Positions 1-5,892 of a DNA stretch of 5,962 nt are shown here, one piece after another. Origin of the DNA: Bacillota bacterium. GTDB taxonomy: Bacteria > Bacillota > UBA4882 > UBA8346. The DNA is taken from contig JAEZKW010000098.1 of assembly GCA_023415375.1 (NCBI GenBank), positions 1-5,962 on the forward strand, read 5' to 3'. The stretch's first letter is position 1. The number at the start of each line of letters is the position of its first letter. Made by a program: the position numbers and the translations under genes. The notes beneath the pieces were generated by a model. It did not search any database. It was not told where the DNA came from and worked only from the letters and a program-made list of their open reading frames with translations.

Positions 1-108
1 GGAAGCAACCAGCGCCAAATCAAGCTTTCCATTTTTTTTAATCCCGCAAGCTATTGCTCCCGCCTTAAATCCTTGCGAAGCGCAAACTCCGCCATCTATT
101 TCCTTCAT
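1..108 (-). CDS. argJ: ArgJ, bifunctional glutamate N-acetyltransferase/ornithine acetyltransferase (N-terminal fragment)
   Basis: Only the first 36 codons are in the window; the gene runs off the low-coordinate edge. The peptide starts MKEIDGGVCASQGFKAGAIA and continues with CGIKK and DLALVAS, the typical ArgJ N-terminus (Gly-Gly-Val, then a Gly-Phe-x-Ala-Gly segment, then a Gly-x-Lys loop and a D-L-A-L strand). ArgJ transfers the acetyl group from N-acetylornithine to glutamate in the cytoplasmic cyclic arginine pathway; many ArgJ proteins also make N-acetylglutamate from acetyl-CoA. The self-cleavage Thr and active-site region lie outside the window, so mono- versus bifunctionality cannot be judged. 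The ATG is fixed by GGAGG at 116-120, seven bases upstream. It follows argC by 67 purine-rich bases with no terminator, so co-transcription is likely. Confidence 0.88.
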   Translation of the reverse strand, partial: MKEIDGGVCASQGFKAGAIACGIKKNGKLDLALVAS

Positions 109-175
109 CTTATATCCTCCAGGTGCCACAAAAATTACTTTATCTTTTTCTCTTTTACCTTTTCTCTTTAAACTT

Positions 176-1216
176 TTACGGATACACCGGCCATTGCACG
201 AGTCCCATGGTTTCCGGCAAGTTGCACATCAGGTTCATATTCTGAACCGCTTGGCCGGAAGCGCCTTTGACCATATTATCGATTACCGATACTACAATCA
301 ATTGATGAGTGCGGGGATCAACCCGGACTCCGATATGACAACAGTTGGTTCCGGTCACTCCTTTGAGTTCCGGCAATCCCGGATCTTTAACGACTTTTAT
401 AAAAGGTTCTCCCTGATAGGTTTCAGTGAAAATTGCTTCAACTTCAGATGTGGTAATTTGCTTGGTCAAACTTAAGTGAAGCGTGCTTAAAATCCCCCTG
501 GCCACCGGCAATAAATGCGGTGTAAAGGATACCTGCAATTCTTTTCCGGCTATTTTGGATAGCTCTTGTTCGATTTCAGGTGTATGACGATGGGTTGCAA
601 GCCCGTATGCTTTAAAGTTACCGAATAATTCGGGGTAATGATAACCGATATCCGCTTTCCGCCCGGCTCCGGATACTCCCGACTTGGAATCGATAATAAT
701 CCGTTCCGGATCGATCAAACCGTTTTTGAGTAATGGATAAAGCCCTAAAATCACACTGGTTGGATAACATCCGGGATTTCCGATGACGGCTGCCTTGCGA
801 ATTTCTTTGCGATAAAGCTCCGGTAAGCCATAAACTGCAGTTTTAGTCAGTTCCGGTTCGCAATGTTTGTGTTTATACCAGTTTTCAAAAGTTTTGTAGT
901 CCCGAAAACGAAAATCAGCTCCCAGATCAATTACTTTCTGGCCGTTTTTAAGGAGGGTGGGTACCATCTCCATCGCTACTCCATGCGGTACTGCCAAAAA
1001 GACTACGTCACATCCCTTGACTGCTTCCGGTGAATCGGACCCGGTGAAAAGCGGACCATTCCAGCCTGTAAAGTGATAAAAAATCTCTTCTAATTTCTTA
1101 CCTTCATTGGACCTGGATGTAATTGCAGTAACCTCGGCTTCGGGATGCCCTGCAAGAATCCGGATTAATTCACTGCCCGTATAGCCGGTGGCGCCGATAA
1201 TTCCTACTTTAACCAT
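176..1216 (-). CDS. argC: N-acetyl-gamma-glutamyl-phosphate reductase (ArgC)
   Basis: A 346-residue protein, the usual length for class I ArgC. It carries out the NADPH-dependent reduction of N-acetyl-glutamyl-5-phosphate to the semialdehyde, the third step of arginine biosynthesis, in the cytoplasm. The N-terminal Rossmann motif GATGYTGSEL starts at residue 8. The catalytic cysteine is Cys150 in IGNPGCYPTS, the conserved catalytic-region histidine is in HRHTPEIEQ (His211), and the family C-terminal motif GASGQAVQNMN starts at about residue 318. SKSGVSGAGRK at 177-187 is also typical. All key residues are present and nothing looks broken. The ATG has AGAAGG at 1225-1230, eight bases away. It is the first gene of an operon continuing into argJ. 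Its promoter lies about 150 bp upstream, with an ARG box further up and a palindromic element between. Confidence 0.96.
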   Translation of the reverse strand: MVKVGIIGATGYTGSELIRILAGHPEAEVTAITSRSNEGKKLEEIFYHFTGWNGPLFTGSDSPEAVKGCDVVFLAVPHGVAMEMVPTLLKNGQKVIDLGADFRFRDYKTFENWYKHKHCEPELTKTAVYGLPELYRKEIRKAAVIGNPGCYPTSVILGLYPLLKNGLIDPERIIIDSKSGVSGAGRKADIGYHYPELFGNFKAYGLATHRHTPEIEQELSKIAGKELQVSFTPHLLPVARGILSTLHLSLTKQITTSEVEAIFTETYQGEPFIKVVKDPGLPELKGVTGTNCCHIGVRVDPRTHQLIVVSVIDNMVKGASGQAVQNMNLMCNLPETMGLVQWPVYP

Positions 1217-1243
1217 TTCGTTTACCTTCTTTTACACTTTTTT

Positions 1244-1345
1244 CTAGTGTAATGTCCGCGAATTATCTTTACTATTATTGAGGGACATTACATTTTGAGT
1301 GTAGCGTCCAGCCCCCGTAAGATTATTTTGGGGACGCTTCACTAG
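1244..1345. repeat. 102-bp palindromic element made of two tandem, related hairpins (MITE/REP-like or structured argC leader)
   Basis: The ends are inverted copies: CTAGTG at 1244-1249 and CACTAG at 1340-1345. Inside are two hairpins of the same design. The first pairs TGTAATGTCC (1248-1257) with GGACATTACA (1283-1292), a perfect 10-bp stem. The second pairs AGTGTAGCGTCC (1298-1309) with GGACGCTTCACT (1332-1343), 12 positions with one T/T mismatch; CCCC/GGGG in its loop could pair further. Both stems read roughly AGTGTAxxGTCC and GGGACxxTxCA, so they look like diverged copies. A third small stem, TACACT (1233-1238) with AGTGTA (1246-1251), shares bases with the first hairpin and cannot form at the same time. 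No flanking target duplication is visible. Whether it is a non-autonomous mobile repeat or an RNA leader structure is undecided. Confidence 0.6.
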
Positions 1346-1367
1346 CCCGCCAAAACTATTGTTAATA

Positions 1368-1396
1368 ATTATACATATAAATTGAATAAACAGCAA
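1368..1396 (-). promoter_or_regulatory. Probable sigma-A promoter of argCJ
   Basis: On the minus strand TTGCTG (1391-1396) is followed after exactly 17 bases by a perfect TATAAT (1368-1373). Transcription would start near 1361, giving an argC leader of about 145 nt that contains the tandem hairpins. A half ARG box, TGAATAAA on the plus strand (1383-1390), lies between the two hexamers. The -35 is only a half match, so the -10 and the spacing carry the call. Confidence 0.55.
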
Positions 1397-1457
1397 GCCT
1401 ATATTTGGATTATTTAAGAATATTTTACGAAAATTTCATTTATAACGCTTATGCTTC

Positions 1458-1475
1458 AATGTATATTTATTCATG
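1458..1475 (-). promoter_or_regulatory. ARG box, probable ArgR/AhrC operator
   Basis: The minus strand reads CATGAATAAATATACATT. By my count this matches the Bacillus-type ARG box consensus (CATGAATAAAAATTCAAG) at 14 of 18 positions, including the first ten. As a palindrome it is TGAAT-4-ATaCA, one base off perfect. It lies about 60 bp upstream of the argC -35, so it could act with the half-site inside the promoter, as paired boxes do in Bacillus. Function is inferred from the match and the neighbouring arginine genes. Confidence 0.5.
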
Positions 1476-1576
1476 TCGGTTGCATTTCATAACCTAAAAA
1501 ATAGTTCCATATTTTACTTCCAATATCCTGCCCGGGAAAGGGAATTTTATGGCAAAAAGATCCGTTTATCGCCCAC

Positions 1577-1613
1577 AAAAAACTCCGTGAAGATAACCTT
1601 CCGGAGCTTTTTC
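1577..1613 (-). terminator. Rho-independent terminator after the AGE-fold gene
   Basis: CTCCG (1583-1587) pairs with CGGAG (1602-1606) and inside it GAAG (1589-1592) pairs with CTTC (1598-1601) around an ATAAC loop, with one bulged T. In the minus direction the stem is followed by six Ts (complement of 1577-1582). It begins about 8 bases after the AGE-gene stop codon. A T-rich run at 1608-1619 on the plus strand means it could also work in the other direction. It separates the arginine operon from the genes upstream. Confidence 0.85.
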
Positions 1614-1620
1614 TTTTTCT

Positions 1621-3114
1621 CTATTTTGCCACACCCAAAACAACCTGTACTTTCAATTTATCCCCCTTCGGAAGAATCAAATAGCCCTCCTTGGGATTAA
1701 ATCGTTCCCATCGTTTACCGTTTATTTCTACCTCTTTAATGACTATGGCCGGGTCCTCAATGATTTTAACGTAGTGTTTAGTCCCATCTTCCGAAGCTGA
1801 GAGCAGGAAATGTAATTCCGCGGTTTGACGCTGAACATATAACTGAAGGTATAAATAATTCATCAAGGCGTTTTCCATGGAATGATAAGCGGATTTATAT
1901 AAATTTGCCTTATAATTAGCACTGGCATCTGGTATCCCGGAATCGGAAACATATGGATACACTTCTTTGTATTTATGATCGACTATATATTGATCCCAGA
2001 AATAAGCGTTCTTTTGAAAATAATCAAGGTAAAGCCGATCTTTAGTGATATTATACATATTCAGCAGCATAAAATTACCTTCAGTCTGAGTCCACCAACA
2101 CTTGCGCCTTTCGTTATCATTCTTAGCTGGTTGATGGGCATTTTTTGAAAAGTACCACCCATAATACCGGCTGTCCCAGGCTGACTCCAATAGCTTAGCC
2201 GATAGTTTTTTGGCACAATTTAAGTATTTTTCATCCCTGGTTAATTGGTATATTCGCAATAATACCCATGCCGTTTTTAGGTTATGCCCTATATCAATCT
2301 GATCCTGGTCTCCCAGGTAACTCCCAAGATACTTCCAATTTTTGCTATAATTTTCCCGAATGCAAACGGTATCCGGGTCATACATCCGCTCAACCGCCAC
2401 ATTCCCAATTTTCTTTAAATCATCTAATAATGCAGGTTCTTTCATGTTTAGGTAATAATAAATCAAATAGGCAGACGCAGTGTCAATTTGGGAATTAAAC
2501 GATTTTTCGATATTACTGTTACTGATACTCCAATCTTGCTCGGTCCAATCAAAATAGCCCTGATACTCCGCATCCCAAGTCTTCTCTTTCATCAATCGGT
2601 GCGTTTGAGCTACCAAATCCAATGCTTCCTGGTTACCAGTGGCATAGTAATAGAATACCGGGCCAACGTTGCCGTATGTCTCATCAAATAGAACCTTAAC
2701 CGGCACAGTCGGCAAGTTTTCCGCATTCAGCTCCATAAACCATCCGCCGTATTTGTGATCCCAACCGTACTTTTTTAAATAATTAAGGCCGTGTTTAGCT
2801 AAATTAAGATATTTCTCATCCCCACTGAGAAGATAAGCGGTACTAAAACCATAAACCAAGCGGGAAACCATCCGGGGATATTTTAGTGGATTCTTGCCGA
2901 TTGTGCCGGTACGGCCGATATCCGTAAAATAACCGCCACCCTTCTTATCAAGGGTATTCACCCAAAAAGGAATGATGTCGTTAAGGGCCTGACTCCGCCA
3001 ATAATCACCCTGAAGATATTGACTGTAATCGACTTTTGTTTCGGCGCATTCGAACAAAACAAGACTAACCAATAGCACCCACAATACCATTAAACACCGG
3101 TTCTTAATAACCAT
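1621..3114 (-). CDS. Exported N-acylglucosamine 2-epimerase (AGE)-family (alpha/alpha)6-barrel protein, probable lipoprotein
   Basis: 497 residues from the chosen ATG; a start 11 codons upstream is open but its reading runs through the GGGAGGTGG ribosome site at 3120-3128, which is 8 bases from this ATG. Residues 1-22 are a basic start plus a hydrophobic stretch ending LFEC at Cys23, a non-canonical lipobox, so lipid anchoring is likely but not certain. Residues about 30-425 look like an AGE/cellobiose 2-epimerase barrel: MVSRLVYGFSTAY (82-94) with the conserved Arg, DxxYGGWF repeats, GHNLKTAW at 276-283, CWWTQTEGNF at 339-348 and AYHSMEN at 409-415. Histidines matching the two catalytic ones are His277 and His411. 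The glutamate usually three residues after the first histidine is Lys280. A beta-rich tail (about 432-497) extends beyond the usual 400-residue family length. Likely acts on a carbohydrate outside the cell; epimerase activity is doubtful and substrate unknown. Confidence 0.8.
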   Translation of the reverse strand: MVIKNRCLMVLWVLLVSLVLFECAETKVDYSQYLQGDYWRSQALNDIIPFWVNTLDKKGGGYFTDIGRTGTIGKNPLKYPRMVSRLVYGFSTAYLLSGDEKYLNLAKHGLNYLKKYGWDHKYGGWFMELNAENLPTVPVKVLFDETYGNVGPVFYYYATGNQEALDLVAQTHRLMKEKTWDAEYQGYFDWTEQDWSISNSNIEKSFNSQIDTASAYLIYYYLNMKEPALLDDLKKIGNVAVERMYDPDTVCIRENYSKNWKYLGSYLGDQDQIDIGHNLKTAWVLLRIYQLTRDEKYLNCAKKLSAKLLESAWDSRYYGWYFSKNAHQPAKNDNERRKCWWTQTEGNFMLLNMYNITKDRLYLDYFQKNAYFWDQYIVDHKYKEVYPYVSDSGIPDASANYKANLYKSAYHSMENALMNYLYLQLYVQRQTAELHFLLSASEDGTKHYVKIIEDPAIVIKEVEINGKRWERFNPKEGYLILPKGDKLKVQVVLGVAK

Positions 3115-3119
3115 TAAAT

Positions 3120-3128
3120 CCACCTCCC
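3120..3128 (-). promoter_or_regulatory. Ribosome binding site that fixes the AGE-gene start
   Basis: GGGAGGTGG on the minus strand ends 5 bases before the ATG at 3112-3114 (8 bases from the GGAGG core). Because it lies inside the longer reading from the ATG at 3145-3147, it argues for the shorter protein, which also then begins directly with a standard signal peptide. Confidence 0.75.
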
Positions 3129-3252
3129 AAAAATTGAAACAAATCATTCATGGTTTAATTTTACTTTTTTATATCCATCAGGAAAAGGTGGATCTTTTTT
3201 CACGCTCGGTTCACAGATGCCTCTGCTTGAAGATAAGTTTACTAAGGTAAAT

Positions 3253-4155
3253 TCAAACAGCAATTACCGGAAGACGAATGTCGAATTTGAACTTTCCTTG
3301 CGAGCGTTCCCGGTTGTTCTTGTCATAAACTTCCAAAGCAGGACTATCGGCTGGTTCAAAGCCGCTGGCCGGTAACCAATTACCGTAAACATTGCTATAG
3401 GCATTGTTAATATTCTGTTCCATGCCTTCAAAGTGGTATATTGCATATAATCCGCCTGGAATCTCCATGAAGTTTAAGTATCCAGGCAATTTTATGCTCT
3501 CTTTTAGTGCGGGATCAATTACCAAACACGCAAAATAACGGCATTTGCAAGTAGGTGTAACTTCCGGAGAATCAAGCGGAATTCCGAAAGTCAAAGAGTC
3601 ATTGTAAAGCAAATTATGCGCGAATGCCCAATGCATCAAACGTTTCCAGGTGTTGCCAATTTCTTTATTATAACCAGTTTGGTGGCGGGCAAAAATTACT
3701 GTATAAGCTGGGAAGTGTTCCAGCTTTATAGAAATTGATTGATAAATCGCACGTTCAAGCTTTAATATGGGTTTCACATGCTTTTCTGCACTGGTGTTCA
3801 TTGATTGCCCAAAGGAATCTTGCCGGTAAGATTTCGGCGAAGTCTGGAAATGGCTTTGAAAAGCCCGAGAAAAAACAGCCAGGGATGAGAAACCGCATTG
3901 CATCGCAATATCGGTAATGGAGAGGGTTTTTTTATATGCAAGCAACAAAGCGGATTTTTCCAAACGAATCCTTCGTAAGTAATCTACGGGTGTTTCACCG
4001 ACCAATGCGCTGAATATGCGGTGAAAATGATATGGCGAGAAACAGGCTGTCTCTGCCATGGATTGAAGAGAAATCGATTGATCCAAGTTCTGTTCTATAA
4101 ACTCGAAGACTTTGTTGATACGTTCCTCATATATTAATGCAGGGTAAACGTTCAA
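3253..4155 (-). CDS. AraC-family transcriptional regulator with C-terminal GyrI-like ligand-binding domain
   Basis: 300 residues. The AraC DNA-binding domain is at the N-terminus (about 12-112): first helix-turn-helix SLQSMAETACFSPYHFHRIF from residue 29, second at SITDIAMQCGFSSLAVFSRA from residue 79, closing with the family PKSYR. Residues about 132-300 match a GyrI/SbmC-like (Rob C-terminal type) domain, with GLYAIYHFEG at 235-244 and YGNWLPASGF near 257, then an EVYDKN strand and a final IRLPV strand. Such proteins act as cytoplasmic activators that bind small, often hydrophobic or cationic, compounds through the GyrI part. The start is TTG, chosen because AAGGGAGG (4164-4171) lies 8 bases upstream and no better ATG exists. 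It sits 139 bp after the lipoprotein gene and 138 bp before the AGE gene, same strand. It may regulate either neighbour; its ligand is unknown. Confidence 0.92.
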   Translation of the reverse strand: MNVYPALIYEERINKVFEFIEQNLDQSISLQSMAETACFSPYHFHRIFSALVGETPVDYLRRIRLEKSALLLAYKKTLSITDIAMQCGFSSLAVFSRAFQSHFQTSPKSYRQDSFGQSMNTSAEKHVKPILKLERAIYQSISIKLEHFPAYTVIFARHQTGYNKEIGNTWKRLMHWAFAHNLLYNDSLTFGIPLDSPEVTPTCKCRYFACLVIDPALKESIKLPGYLNFMEIPGGLYAIYHFEGMEQNINNAYSNVYGNWLPASGFEPADSPALEVYDKNNRERSQGKFKFDIRLPVIAV

Positions 4156-4163
4156 TGGGAATT

Positions 4164-4171
4164 CCTCCCTT
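4164..4171 (-). promoter_or_regulatory. Ribosome binding site supporting the TTG start of the AraC-type regulator
   Basis: AAGGGAGG on the minus strand has its GGAGG core 8 bases before the TTG at 4153-4155. No in-frame ATG fits this site, so a TTG start is the best reading. Confidence 0.7.
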
Positions 4172-4241
4172 AATGTTTATAATTCCGCATGGGTTGGAAG
4201 AAATCCTTTTTTGGCGCACTCTACATTTTACAGGTATATTA

Positions 4242-4267
4242 GCGGCCCGGGACAAAACCCGGACCGC
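4242..4267. other. GC-rich stem-loop between the lipoprotein and regulator genes
   Basis: GCGGCCCGGG (4242-4251) pairs with CCCGGACCGC (4258-4267), 10 positions with one C/A mismatch, around an ACAAAA loop. It stands out in AT-rich surroundings, 27 bases beyond the stop of the lipoprotein gene. No T-run follows it in the minus direction (TAATATACC comes next), so it is not a classical terminator. It may stabilise the 3' end of the upstream message, slow polymerase, or be a repeat. Confidence 0.55.
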
Positions 4268-4294
4268 ACCTTGGAACCCAAAATTTATTTTTAA

Positions 4295-5467
4295 TTAATC
4301 CCCCGTTTCATCAATCTTTTTTAAAGCTGCAACCAGCTTCACCTCTTTCTCGTAAAGAATCTCCGCCTTACCCGCTGCATTTTGATACAATGCTTCTCTG
4401 GCACTCTTGGTCTTTGCATCTTTAATTTTGGTGGAGATCGATTTGAATTCTCCCGCTAAATTATGCCAAGCTGCGATTGATTCATCAAAGGCTGCTATAG
4501 TTTCTTTGAACTCTTTATTTTTCAGATTGTGGGAGGCATCGCTGAAGAAATCCCTGACCAGCATCCGGAAAGCTGCCCCACCGGTGCCGAATTCTTCAAT
4601 GTAACCACGAAGGCTTGTAAATATTACCGGTAATAACCAGCGGTTTTGGGCATAGGTCTCAATGTACCGGATGTCATCGGGGAAAAGCTTTAACCTTTTC
4701 AGACCGCTGTTTGAATTTGAAGCAGGATTTTCCAAGTTTTGTACAAGTTTATGAACGGCATTCCGGGTCATTTTTTCCCAGTTCAGCCTATAGTCCTGAG
4801 GCTTGGGCTCGACCCAGCAATATTCGCGGCCCGGAGGGAAGACCTTGGTTTTGGAACTGCGCGCTTTTTCCAAGTCCGTTAAGCGGATGGTCTGGAGCTG
4901 ATCATACTCACGGTCGCTTACATAAGCGATTTCCTTCTCGAAGTCAATCCCGAACAAAGTAATATAATGTCCACCGAAAGACATATAAGCAGCACCGTAC
5001 TTACCACCATAACGGTAAGGCAGATAACGCATGTCCACCCTTAATACAACCGGGATATCTTTTTTTAGCAACTCGACGACTCCCTTCCATGATTCTTCCG
5101 CCGAATCGGGCCTAGCAGTATGCCACTTTATACCGGAACCTTCGGCAAAGACCTCACGCATATCCAGGCTGCGACCACCTAGGAAAGGAAAATTACTTTT
5201 CTGATATTCAAATCCCAAGGCAGCGCCGCCGCCGACAATCATTGGTTCATCGACGGGGTAACCTAAGTAAAGCATGGCATTAAGCATCGCGGAACTTTCG
5301 CAATGCTCACCTTTGACTCCATGTACATTTGGCAAGATTATCCTGGTAAGGTTCTTTTCGCTCATCCAGGGTTTTGCGCAACCGGAAAAAATAAGGGGCA
5401 GCGCCATGATGATCAACACCTTTCGTATAGTAAGACTTTTTTCTATCCATGGTTTAATTCTAATCAA
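4295..5467 (-). CDS. Predicted lipoprotein with BtrH_N/DUF4872-like papain-type (C39-like) fold
   Basis: 390 residues. A basic start and hydrophobic stretch (17-27) end in FSGC, so Cys30 should be lipidated and the protein anchored outside the membrane. Residues about 46-190 resemble the BtrH N-terminal domain: GEHCESSAMLNAMLYLGY with Cys56 as nucleophile, GGGAALGFEY at 79-88, GGHYITLFGID with His167, and VSDRE with Asp185, a plausible triad. Residues about 228-315 resemble DUF4872, with the hallmark EEFGTGGAAFRMLVRDFF at 291-308. The remainder (about 315-390) is Lys/Glu-rich and probably helical. BtrH itself is a cytoplasmic acyltransferase in butirosin synthesis; here no aminoglycoside or carrier-protein genes are near and the protein is exported, so peptidase, amidase or acyltransfer on an envelope or extracellular substrate are all open. 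The TTG start is set by GGAGGTGAT at 5473-5481. Family assignment is from memory of motifs. Confidence 0.78.
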   Translation of the reverse strand: MIRIKPWIEKSLTIRKVLIIMALPLIFSGCAKPWMSEKNLTRIILPNVHGVKGEHCESSAMLNAMLYLGYPVDEPMIVGGGAALGFEYQKSNFPFLGGRSLDMREVFAEGSGIKWHTARPDSAEESWKGVVELLKKDIPVVLRVDMRYLPYRYGGKYGAAYMSFGGHYITLFGIDFEKEIAYVSDREYDQLQTIRLTDLEKARSSKTKVFPPGREYCWVEPKPQDYRLNWEKMTRNAVHKLVQNLENPASNSNSGLKRLKLFPDDIRYIETYAQNRWLLPVIFTSLRGYIEEFGTGGAAFRMLVRDFFSDASHNLKNKEFKETIAAFDESIAAWHNLAGEFKSISTKIKDAKTKSAREALYQNAAGKAEILYEKEVKLVAALKKIDETGD

Positions 5468-5472
5468 GCTGT

Positions 5473-5481
5473 ATCACCTCC
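5473..5481 (-). promoter_or_regulatory. Strong ribosome binding site supporting the TTG start of the lipoprotein gene
   Basis: GGAGGTGAT on the minus strand is a perfect anti-16S match with its GGAGG core 9 bases from the TTG at 5465-5467. The reading from this codon gives a standard lipoprotein signal peptide. Confidence 0.75.
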
Positions 5482-5488
5482 GTTTTTG

Positions 5489-5505
5489 TTTATATTCAGT
5501 ATAAA
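5489..5505. repeat. Short perfect inverted repeat just upstream of the lipoprotein ribosome site
   Basis: TTTATA (5489-5494) and TATAAA (5500-5505) are separated by TTCAG. The sequence is AT-rich and could be a small operator or chance; it also supplies -10-like hexamers. Confidence 0.3.
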
Positions 5506-5575
5506 GCGAAAAATCTTTCAATTCTTTGCTTTGCTTGCCAAAGAGTTTGCAATTCTTGCTTTTTTGAAGATGAAA

Positions 5576-5617
5576 ATAAAATACCTTCACCCGAAAAAGG
5601 AGGTAAAGGTGTTTTAT
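5576..5617. promoter_or_regulatory. 16-bp imperfect inverted repeat in the leader region of the lipoprotein gene
   Basis: The arm at 5576-5591 (ending ACCTTCACC) pairs with 5602-5617 (beginning GGTAAAGGT) with 14 of 16 Watson-Crick matches; the other two positions are a T/G and a C/A. The 10-base centre is CGAAAAAGGA. It lies about 110 bp upstream of the lipoprotein start and next to the TTGACA box at 5641-5646, so it could be an operator or, if transcribed, a leader hairpin. The AAAGGAGG on its plus strand is part of the stem-loop and need not be a ribosome site. Confidence 0.5.
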
Positions 5618-5646
5618 ATAGAAAGATTATAGCCCCCCATTGTCAA
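5615..5646 (-). promoter_or_regulatory. Possible promoter of the lipoprotein gene
   Basis: A consensus TTGACA lies at 5641-5646 on the minus strand. A perfect TATAAT (5626-5631) follows after only 9 bases and TATATA (5615-5620) after 20, so neither has ideal 17-base spacing. The elements are convincing singly but not as a pair. Transcription from here would give a leader of roughly 140 nt holding the inverted repeat. Confidence 0.3.
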
Positions 5647-5892
5647 GACACGGAATGAAAAAATTAAGTTATGCTCCTTTCCATGTTCGTTGATATGAAG
5701 TAGCTTTATCGAGCTGCCGGACCGGTAACTTGCCGAATTTAACCTGCGAAAGTTGAGTTAATAACATAGCTAAAAAATTTTCAAACCATTTTACACCAAT
5801 ATATAATTCCCTTTATATAAAAATCATCACATATACCCACATCGCAACATGAACGGATGAAAATCGAGGATACCTAAGTGCAACCTAACCCG
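5633..5892. other. AT-rich stretch with no recognisable gene
   Basis: No open frame with both a ribosome site and family-like protein sequence was found on either strand. The stretch has a TATATAA/TTATATA inverted repeat (5800-5806 and 5813-5819) and a TTAAC/GTTAA pair (5739-5743 and 5757-5761). A more GC-rich patch at about 5700-5760 interrupts it and may be a remnant of other origin, but nothing identifies it. Confidence 0.4.

Noticed and set aside
194..475. Plus-strand open frame of 93 codons
   Set aside because: Lies wholly antisense to argC, whose motifs are intact; no ribosome site or family-like sequence.
1217..1361. T-box or arginine riboswitch/attenuator in the argC leader
   Set aside because: No T-box signature, no terminator with a T-run before argC and no known riboswitch motif; only the palindromic hairpins are visible.
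1473..1700. Plus-strand open frame of 75 codons running through 1577-1613
   Set aside because: It crosses the terminator hairpin and enters the AGE gene antisense; sequence is low-complexity (Phe/Pro-rich) with no ribosome site.
3264..3446. Minus-strand 60-codon frame inside the regulator gene
   Set aside because: Out-of-frame shadow of the GyrI-like domain, which is clearly coded in the other frame.
5303..5632. Plus-strand 109-codon frame extending past the lipoprotein start
   Set aside because: Its first half is antisense to the lipoprotein gene and its second half is AT-rich sequence containing the inverted repeat; no plausible protein features.
5598..5632. AGGAGG followed 5 bases later by a GTG-to-TAG seven-codon frame on the plus strand (leader peptide?)
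   Set aside because: The ribosome-like site is part of the 16-bp inverted repeat, there is no downstream plus-strand gene, and the frame is too short to support.
5700..5765. Possible insertion-sequence end in the GC-richer patch
   Set aside because: No transposase fragment, terminal repeat pair or target duplication could be found; the impression rests on composition alone.
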